From assembly GCA_030430835.1 (NCBI GenBank), contig JAUIKJ010000241.1:1-5089 (forward strand): DNA of 5,089 nucleotides. Reading direction: 5' to 3'. The position numbers and the translations under genes were made by a program. Positions 1-4,109 of the stretch are shown here, one piece after another. The first letter of the stretch is position 1. Each line of letters begins with the position of its first letter. The DNA comes from Candidatus Hydrogenedentota bacterium. Lineage in GTDB: Bacteria > Hydrogenedentota > Hydrogenedentia > Hydrogenedentales > JAEUWI01. The notes below the pieces were generated by a model. The model ran no database searches. It worked only from the letters and a program-made list of their open reading frames with translations, and was not told where the DNA came from.

Positions 1-222
1 CGCCGCGATCTGGATACCGATATTCAGTTACGTTTCGCGCTTATTCGAGCCTTGGAGATCATTGGCGAAGCGGCAGTACGTGTTCAGGCCGCGACGCAGG
101 CCGCGTATCCAAGAATTCCATGGCACAAGATCGCCGGTACGCGCAACCGGTTGATTCATGCGTACTTTGACGTAAATCTCGATATCGTCTGGAGTGCTGC
201 GACGATACGTTGCCTCCGTTGA
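1..222 (+). CDS. hepT: HepT-like HEPN ribonuclease toxin (DUF86), 5'-truncated by window edge and frameshifted near its end
   Basis: The frame is open from base 1 to a TGA at 220-222, giving 73 visible residues; the N-terminus lies outside the window. The segment 'ALEIIGEAA' followed by 'PWHKIAGTRNRLIHAY' is the conserved core of HepT/DUF86 proteins. It contains the HEPN RNase motif R-x4-H-x-Y (Arg, His and Tyr in RNRLIHAY, about 154-177). In characterised HepT-MntA pairs HepT is an RNase toxin, and the MntA nucleotidyltransferase antitoxin silences it by modifying the Tyr of this motif. MntA is usually encoded just upstream, so it would lie left of this window (inference). The visible product ends in SAATIRCLR instead of the usual 'DLPPLI.QL' tail, which is present in another frame just downstream (see 201-260). 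By eye, base composition is less GC-rich than the other genes, as often seen for mobile toxin-antitoxin modules. Family assignment is firm; functional state is uncertain. Confidence 0.85.
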   Translation, partial: RRDLDTDIQLRFALIRALEIIGEAAVRVQAATQAAYPRIPWHKIAGTRNRLIHAYFDVNLDIVWSAATIRCLR

Positions 223-260
223 TTGTTCAACTCAACGTGATACTCGCGTCGCAGGAATAG
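201..260 (+). pseudogene. hepT: Out-of-frame remnant of the HepT C-terminal tail
   Basis: Read in the frame beginning at 201, this stretch encodes DDTLPPLIVQLNVILASQE and stops at TAG 258-260. 'LPPLI.QL..IL' is the standard C-terminus of HepT/DUF86 proteins. The frame used upstream stops at 220-222 and does not reach it. Restoring one base at about 204-206 gives ...DIVWSAAT-x-TLPPLIVQL..., a normal family ending. This is therefore a single-base deletion or a sequencing/assembly error. The frame relation is read directly from the sequence; the cause is inferred. Confidence 0.8.
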
Positions 261-264
261 AATT

Positions 265-306
265 GGGGCGTATTGACCTCCCAAGAAGGAAGTGTCAATA
301 CGCCCC
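265..306. terminator. 13-bp perfect stem-loop between convergent genes, probable bidirectional terminator
   Basis: GGGGCGTATTGAC (265-277) is exactly complementary to GTCAATACGCCCC (294-306), with a 16-nt loop that can close a further TCC/GGA pair. It lies 4 bases after the restored HepT stop (260) and 32 bases from the YceI stop (339), where a shared terminator is expected for converging transcripts. Neither flank has a clean T-run: the minus side reads AATTCTATTCC and the plus side GAATGCAATTCTTAG. It may therefore work as a weak intrinsic terminator or as an RNA 3'-end stabiliser. The stem is certain; the function is inferred. Confidence 0.6.
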
Positions 307-338
307 GAATGCAATTCTTAGTTCTCATCCCGATGGAC

Positions 339-1073
339 TCAGGACTTGGCGATAATCTCGAATCGAAGCAGCACGTCGTCCTTGATGAAGTTGTCGCCGG
401 TGCCGTCGTAATCGACGCCCCAGGCGTGGCGATCGAAGGTGAACTCCGCCGTGGCGGTCAGGGTGTTGCCGTCCACGGAGATCTCCGCTGGGAAACCAAT
501 GCTCTTCTCGGCACCGTGCAGGTTAAGATTGCCGGTCACCACGTAGCCATCCGCGTCCTTCTTGACGCTGGTCGACTTGAAGGTCGCTTCCGGGAACTTC
601 TCGGTCTCAAAGAACTCTTCACTGCGCAGTTTCTTGGTCAGGGCCTTGGCATCGGAAAACACGGAATTCATGTTAACCGTGAGGTTGACCGTGGTGTTCT
701 CCATGTTGCCACCGGCGACGTCGATCGTGCCAGTGAATTCGGAGAAGCCACCTTCCATCGATCCCATCACGCCACCATAGCCGATCCACATGAGGGTCGA
801 CTCACCGGGCAGGATGTTATAGGTGACGGCATCTTCGGCAGGGGCCGGGGCCTCTTCCGAGGAATCGCCATAGTCGAGTTCGGTCAGCTGCGGATCTTCG
901 TAGTTGGGATCGGGTGCGGGAACTTCTTCGGCCGGCTCCGAGTCGGTCGCCGGCTCGACGTCGGTGATTACCGCTTTCTTGGCAGTTTCCGGCGGCTTGC
1001 TGGAGCAGCCGAAGGTGGTGAGTCCCGCGACCAGCGCCATTGCGAGAAGGAAACTAAACAGTCGGTTACGCAT
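339..1073 (-). CDS. YceI-domain protein, predicted secreted lipoprotein
   Basis: The product has 244 residues. The N-terminus (MRNRLFSFLLAMALVAGLTTFGC) is a short basic n-region and hydrophobic core ending at Cys23. 'TTFGC' is only a loose match to a lipobox because Phe occupies -2, so lipidation is likely but not certain. Residues 24-82 form an acidic, Pro/Ala/Glu-rich linker that would hold the domain off the membrane. Residues 83-243 are the YceI beta-barrel (lipocalin-like fold), with family hallmarks 'SEEFFETEKFPEATFKST', 'VTGNLNLHG', 'FDRHAWGVDY' and a final 'IKDDVLLRFEI'. Characterised relatives bind isoprenoid or quinone-like lipids in the cell envelope; the ligand here is unknown. 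The ATG at 1071-1073 is preceded by AGGAG at 1085-1089 with 11 nt spacing, supporting this start. The gap to the upstream oxidoreductase contains a strong terminator, so the gene is probably transcribed on its own, although I see no clear promoter in 1074-1139. Confidence 0.92.
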   Translation of the reverse strand: MRNRLFSFLLAMALVAGLTTFGCSSKPPETAKKAVITDVEPATDSEPAEEVPAPDPNYEDPQLTELDYGDSSEEAPAPAEDAVTYNILPGESTLMWIGYGGVMGSMEGGFSEFTGTIDVAGGNMENTTVNLTVNMNSVFSDAKALTKKLRSEEFFETEKFPEATFKSTSVKKDADGYVVTGNLNLHGAEKSIGFPAEISVDGNTLTATAEFTFDRHAWGVDYDGTGDNFIKDDVLLRFEIIAKS

Positions 1074-1139
1074 TGCTTGTGTCTCTCCTGTGCTTCGGGT
1101 CCACGATTTGGGTGGCCGACACGTCTTCGATCCAGAGGG

Positions 1140-1172
1140 AAAACTCGGGCCGGCGCAACAGGGCGCCGGCCC
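1140..1172 (-). terminator. Intrinsic terminator of the oxidoreductase gene
   Basis: On the minus strand a perfect 10-bp GC-only stem (GGGCCGGCGC / GCGCCGGCCC, 1147-1156 and 1163-1172) with a 6-nt loop is followed by GAG and then TTTT (1140-1143). It begins 14 bases after the oxidoreductase stop (1187-1189) and precedes the YceI start. The short T-run may permit some read-through into the YceI gene. Confidence 0.75.
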
Positions 1173-1186
1173 GCATCATGTAATTA

Positions 1187-2782
1187 TCAGGCTTCCGCGG
1201 ATTCCGTCGCTTCCGTGTCGCCGGATTCTTCACCGGCCTTCTTCGGATACTTCGCGTCGTCCCAGCTGTAGGCGAACATGCTTGGCACTTCGTGTTCGAA
1301 GGTATACCAAGCGGGATCGATTTCCACGGTCTCGCCGGTCTTCTTCGACTCGATGGCGGCGATGGCCGTGATGGCGGTGGTGAAACCGACCATGTGGTTG
1401 TTCTGCGGCACGCCGCCGTTCTTGATGTGGTGGGCGAAGGCCTCGAACTGATAGTCATCCGCCGGCTTCACATCGCGGTCACCAAGCAATTCGACGCCTT
1501 CGAGGAGGGCCTTGTTGCTGACCTGCAGCGATTTGCCGGTGGCGATATCGCTCATCTCTTCCTCTTCCTTCGGCTTCTCGCCGCTCTCGGCGGCCGCCTT
1601 TGCCGCGGCGATGCGCTTCATCTTCGCTTCATATTCCGCGATCGGCGCGGGCTCGGCGTACATGAAGCAATCCGCCTCGGTCAACTCGATGGTGCCGCGG
1701 TCGCCCTGGATGAGCTCCGATGCGCCGCGCTTCGCATTGGCGAGGATGCTGGTGTAGACGAAGCGGACCGTATAGTTCCGGTTAATCTGGCTGGTCTTCT
1801 GCAGCTCACTGCGGCGCTCGATATCCATGTGGCCGGGGTCACCGGGCGACAGATCGTACTCGAAGGCGCAGAGGATGTTGTCGTCCACGTCGCGGCCGTC
1901 GCGCCAGTAGTCCAAACCGCCAAAGGCGCGCACGCGTGAGGGCGGCTTCTTCATGAACCAGTTGGCGATGTCCGTCTGGTGGGTGGCGAGTTCGGTGAAG
2001 AGGCCACCGGAGGTCTCATCGTACATGCGCCAGTTGAGGTGGTGCTCCAGGTCGGTCGTGATGTACTTCTTCTCGGTCTCGTTCAGTTCATAGCCCGGGA
2101 AGAGCTGCTCCACGTTGCGGCGCCAGTAGCTGTTGCGGTGCCACTGGGCGGTGACGTGGGTCACGCGGCCGATGCGCTCGTCCTCAAAGGCGAGCTTCAT
2201 TGCGAGATTGTACTTGGCGTTGTAGCGGCGCTGATGGCCGACCTGCACCCACTTATCCAACTCGTGGCACTTCTGCACGAGGGCGCGGCCGTCTTCGATA
2301 TTGCGCACAAGGGTCTTTTCGCAGAAGACATACTTGCCCGCGTCGAGGCAGTCCATGGCGATCTGGAAGTGGGTGTTGAGCGGCGTGGCAATCACGACAC
2401 CGTCCAACTCTTCTTTCTCCAGCATCTCGTGGTAGTCATAGTAGGCGGCCGGCTTGTAGGCGGCGCTGGCGGCGGCCTTCTGCTCGGTGGTCAGGCCACC
2501 ACCGGAATACTTGATGCCCGCATTGGAAAGCTGGGACATCTTGACGCCAGAGGATTGGTGCGCCTTGAAGACGTCGGCCACCGCGACGATGGTGATCGCG
2601 TCCGTGCCCGCGAGACCTTCGCGAATGTGGAAGGAGCCCTGGCCACCGGTCCCGATCAGGCCGACGCGCACGGTTTCGTTCGCGGCGTAGGCGAAGGGAT
2701 TGAAGCCCGTGGCGATGGTGACCCCCGCGCCGGTGGCCCCGGCGACCTTCATGAAGTCGCGTCTGTTCACATTACCTTTCAT
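1187..2782 (-). CDS. Tat-exported Gfo/Idh/MocA-family NAD(P)-dependent oxidoreductase
   Basis: The product has 531 residues from ATG 2780-2782. This start is preferred over the in-frame TTG at 2789-2791, which would sit 1 nt from the AGGAG at 2793-2797; the ATG has 10-nt spacing. Residues 6-12 (NRRDFMK) are a twin-arginine signal followed by a hydrophobic stretch and a likely cleavage after AYA (about 33). A Rossmann fold starts at 38 with GTGGQG (44-49) and an acidic residue at the end of beta2 (D70). CEK (154-156) is the family Glu-Lys dinucleotide/substrate motif, followed by QVGHQRRYN (180-188). The C-terminal alpha/beta domain carries GG (259-260), E264, H268 and D271, matching the E-L-x-x-H-x-x-D catalytic region. 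Family members oxidise or reduce sugars, inositols and related polyols; the substrate cannot be read here. Tat export of a folded, cofactor-loaded enzyme is known for glucose-fructose oxidoreductase. A charged insert (387-412) and an acidic tail (517-531) add length beyond typical 350-450-residue members. It has its own promoter with a palindromic operator and its own terminator. Confidence 0.93.
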   Translation of the reverse strand: MKGNVNRRDFMKVAGATGAGVTIATGFNPFAYAANETVRVGLIGTGGQGSFHIREGLAGTDAITIVAVADVFKAHQSSGVKMSQLSNAGIKYSGGGLTTEQKAAASAAYKPAAYYDYHEMLEKEELDGVVIATPLNTHFQIAMDCLDAGKYVFCEKTLVRNIEDGRALVQKCHELDKWVQVGHQRRYNAKYNLAMKLAFEDERIGRVTHVTAQWHRNSYWRRNVEQLFPGYELNETEKKYITTDLEHHLNWRMYDETSGGLFTELATHQTDIANWFMKKPPSRVRAFGGLDYWRDGRDVDDNILCAFEYDLSPGDPGHMDIERRSELQKTSQINRNYTVRFVYTSILANAKRGASELIQGDRGTIELTEADCFMYAEPAPIAEYEAKMKRIAAAKAAAESGEKPKEEEEMSDIATGKSLQVSNKALLEGVELLGDRDVKPADDYQFEAFAHHIKNGGVPQNNHMVGFTTAITAIAAIESKKTGETVEIDPAWYTFEHEVPSMFAYSWDDAKYPKKAGEESGDTEATESAEA

Positions 2783-2792
2783 GACAATCAAG

Positions 2793-2797
2793 CTCCT
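2793..2797 (-). promoter_or_regulatory. Shine-Dalgarno AGGAG deciding the oxidoreductase start
   Basis: AGGAG lies 10 nt before ATG 2780-2782 but only 1 nt before the alternative TTG 2789-2791. It therefore supports the shorter, 531-residue product MKGNVNRRDFMK..., which also gives a conventional Tat n-region. Confidence 0.8.
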
Positions 2798-2814
2798 GCT
2801 GTCGTTTTCGTTGG

Positions 2815-2837
2815 TCCCGAAGTCCTTGCGGACGGGA
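2815..2837 (-). other. GNRA-capped hairpin in the oxidoreductase 5' leader
   Basis: In the minus-strand transcript TCCC-GTCC-GCAA-GGAC-TTC-GGGA can fold into a GTCC/GGAC stem capped by the GNRA loop GCAA. It is extended by a TCCC/GGGA stem with a 3-nt bulge on one side. It lies in the middle of the roughly 110-nt leader between the predicted transcription start (about 2893) and the ATG. I recognise no riboswitch class. The pairing is directly visible; any role in stability or control is inferred. Confidence 0.4.
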
Positions 2838-2884
2838 AAGTTATCGCCCGCGGCTCGCGTCGCCGACGACTGCTTAAAGCAATA

Positions 2885-2902
2885 AATGCAACCACTTGCA
2901 TT
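2885..2902. promoter_or_regulatory. 18-bp palindromic operator over the oxidoreductase promoter
   Basis: AATGCAA (2885-2891) and TTGCATT (2896-2902) are perfect inverted repeats separated by 4 bp. The centre (2893/2894) coincides with the start point predicted from the TATAAT at 2900-2905, and the right arm overlaps that -10 box. This is the geometry of a repressor site. The even 7-4-7 symmetry with TGCAA/TTGCA arms resembles LacI/GalR-type operators but lacks their usual central CG step, so the regulator family is a guess. A second, shorter palindrome TGCTT-A-AAGCA lies at 2871-2881, immediately downstream. Confidence 0.6.
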
Positions 2903-2929
2903 ATAGGCTGAGGTCTGGCGGCGTGTCTA
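2900..2929 (-). promoter_or_regulatory. Sigma70-type promoter of the oxidoreductase
   Basis: On the minus strand TAGACA (2924-2929, 5 of 6 to TTGACA) and TATAAT (2900-2905, 6 of 6) are spaced by 18 bp. The predicted transcription start is near 2893, giving a leader of about 110 nt. This is the best promoter match I found in the window. Confidence 0.7.
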
Positions 2930-2933
2930 GCCG

Positions 2934-2966
2934 AAAAAACGGGGCAATTGGCGCCTATTGGCGCCA
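2934..2966 (-). terminator. Hairpin plus T-run, possible terminator of the Nramp-ApbE gene
   Basis: On the minus strand TGGCGCC-AATA-GGCGCCA (2949-2966) forms a 7-bp stem with a 4-nt loop. Nine bases later comes TTTTTT (2934-2939). The gap between stem and T-run is longer than in a classical intrinsic terminator, and the hairpin lies over 200 bases after the stop at 3177. The same bases form a direct repeat of ATTGGCGCC (2947-2955 and 2957-2965). The structure is real; the function is uncertain. Confidence 0.4.
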
Positions 2967-3030
2967 CGTTGCGGGCGGGTTGGTTACTCGGCCTGCCGGA
3001 TGTGACCTCGGGCGCAGGGAGAGGTCTTGG

Positions 3031-3054
3031 ATTGTTCGCTGCGGTCAATATGAC
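3031..3054 (+). repeat. Dispersed-type imperfect repeat, copy A
   Basis: ATTGTTCGCTGCGGTCAATATGAC shares 19 of 24 positions with copy B, 45 bp downstream in the same orientation. The core CTGCGGTC and end ATGAC are identical. ATTG/CAAT arms could pair weakly. It resembles the short 'TTCTCCCT.CGGTCGAAATGAC' intergenic elements found in many copies in some environmental bacterial genomes. Confidence 0.5.
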
Positions 3055-3075
3055 GGGGTGTGAGGTGGACTCAAG

Positions 3076-3099
3076 ATTTCTCCCTGCGGTCGAAATGAC
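3076..3099 (+). repeat. Dispersed-type imperfect repeat, copy B
   Basis: ATTTC (3076-3080) and GAAAT (3092-3096) pair, with an inner CC/GG pair around a TGC loop, so this copy is an imperfect palindrome like REP-type elements. It shares the core CTGCGGTC and the end ATGAC with copy A. Copy number elsewhere in the genome cannot be seen here. Confidence 0.55.
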
Positions 3100-3176
3100 A
3101 GGCGGCTGGTCGAAACGCCAGGAATGATACGCAACGGGTATAGAACTTCCGTTGATCGAGATGGGGCGGCGGCTAC

Positions 3177-4109
3177 CTATACCGCCGTTACGCGATCCGG
3201 GAAGTTGATCCATACCGGGGTCTCCGGTCCGCTGTCGGCGAGGAGCATGATCGCGCGCACTTCCGGATGTGCGCGGCAATAGTCCTCGGTCCCGTCGCGG
3301 CCCATGACGAAGAAAGCCGTGCTGAGCGCATCGCTCTCGGCGCCGGTCGGCGCGATGGCGGTGGCACTGAGCACCCCCTCGGCAGGCAGGCCCGTCCGTG
3401 GGTCATAGATATGACTGGCGTAGCCGCCACCGCGTTCCGCCGCAAGGATTTGTACACCCGAAGTGGAGAGCGCGGCGTCCCGCAGCGGAACGGTGGTGAC
3501 TGGCGGCGCATCCTCTTTGAGGGGATGCCGGATGGAAACGCGCCAGCCCTCTCCCCCATTTGCAGACCTACCCCAAGCGATGACGGTACTGGTGCCGCCG
3601 TGAATCATGCCGGCGGGGATGCCCTGGTTCTTGAGGAAGGTGGCGGCGTGGTCGAGCGCGAGGCCCTTGCCGATACCGCCGAAATCGAGGGCGACGCCGG
3701 GTTGATTGAAGTACACCGACTTTGCGCCCGCATCGATTTCGACCTTGTCCAGGCCAACGCGCGCCAGGATCGGTGCGAGCATTTCGGCCGATACCTGACC
3801 CGCGCCGTGCTCCCGCCAGAAGGCGATGAGCGGGCCGACGGTCACGTCAAAGGCACCTTCAGTCTGATCGTAAATCGCGCGGGACACCGCCAGGGTCTCG
3901 AAGAGTTCGTCGCCGATGGCGACCGGTCCGGCGGCCGCGTCACGATTGGCGCGGGAAGTATCGCTGTCGGGTTGCCACCGGCTGATCTTCGCTTCAAGCG
4001 CGGAGATGGCCTCGAAGGCGCGGCCGGCGGCCTGGGTTAGCTGCGGCTGGTCAAGGCGCTCGCGCGAACCGACGAGGGTGAACTCGAAGTCCGTGCCCAT
4101 GGCCTGGTG
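3177..4109 (-). other. ApbE (FMN transferase) domain of the fusion
   Basis: This is a full-length domain of about 300 residues with no gaps at the known motifs. D581 and T585 (counting from GTG 5070-5072) lie four residues apart, as do the Mg-binding Asp and Thr of characterised bacterial ApbE/Ftp proteins. Free-standing ApbE proteins are normally lipoproteins or have a signal peptide. Here there is neither, because the preceding membrane segment would position the domain. It looks catalytically intact. Confidence 0.88.

Larger units (their letters stand above)
2930..3176. other. Non-coding interval between the fusion gene and the oxidoreductase promoter
   Basis: I see no convincing gene here on either strand. 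It contains a hairpin with a downstream T-run (2934-2966) and a pair of 24-bp imperfect repeats (3031-3099). The stretch 3100-3176 shows nothing I can name. Confidence 0.6.

Noticed and set aside
273..1271. Long plus-strand open frame opposite the YceI gene
   Set aside because: It is antisense to a clear YceI gene, extends across the terminator hairpin and YceI leader, and shows no recognisable domain; it is a shadow of GC-rich coding DNA.
2789..2791. TTG as the oxidoreductase start
   Set aside because: The AGGAG lies only 1 nt away, whereas the ATG at 2780-2782 has 10-nt spacing and a normal Tat n-region.
1979..2911. Plus-strand open frame of 310 codons opposite the oxidoreductase
   Set aside because: It is a mirror frame of the Gfo/Idh/MocA gene (Val/Gly/His-rich translation) and runs over the promoter and operator.
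3031..3099. CRISPR array
   Set aside because: There are only two diverged copies, at 19 of 24 identity, with no further units; this fits a dispersed repeat better.
3137..3187. Inverted repeats around the fusion-gene stop (GGTATAG/CTATACC and CGGCGG/CCGCCG)
   Set aside because: The first has a 33-nt loop and the second is a short GC-only stem lying partly in codons; neither has a T-run, so chance is a sufficient explanation.
2788..3279. Minus-strand open frame across the intergenic interval
   Set aside because: It overlaps the end of the ApbE domain, the repeats and the promoter, and its translation is low-complexity without a domain or a good ribosome site.
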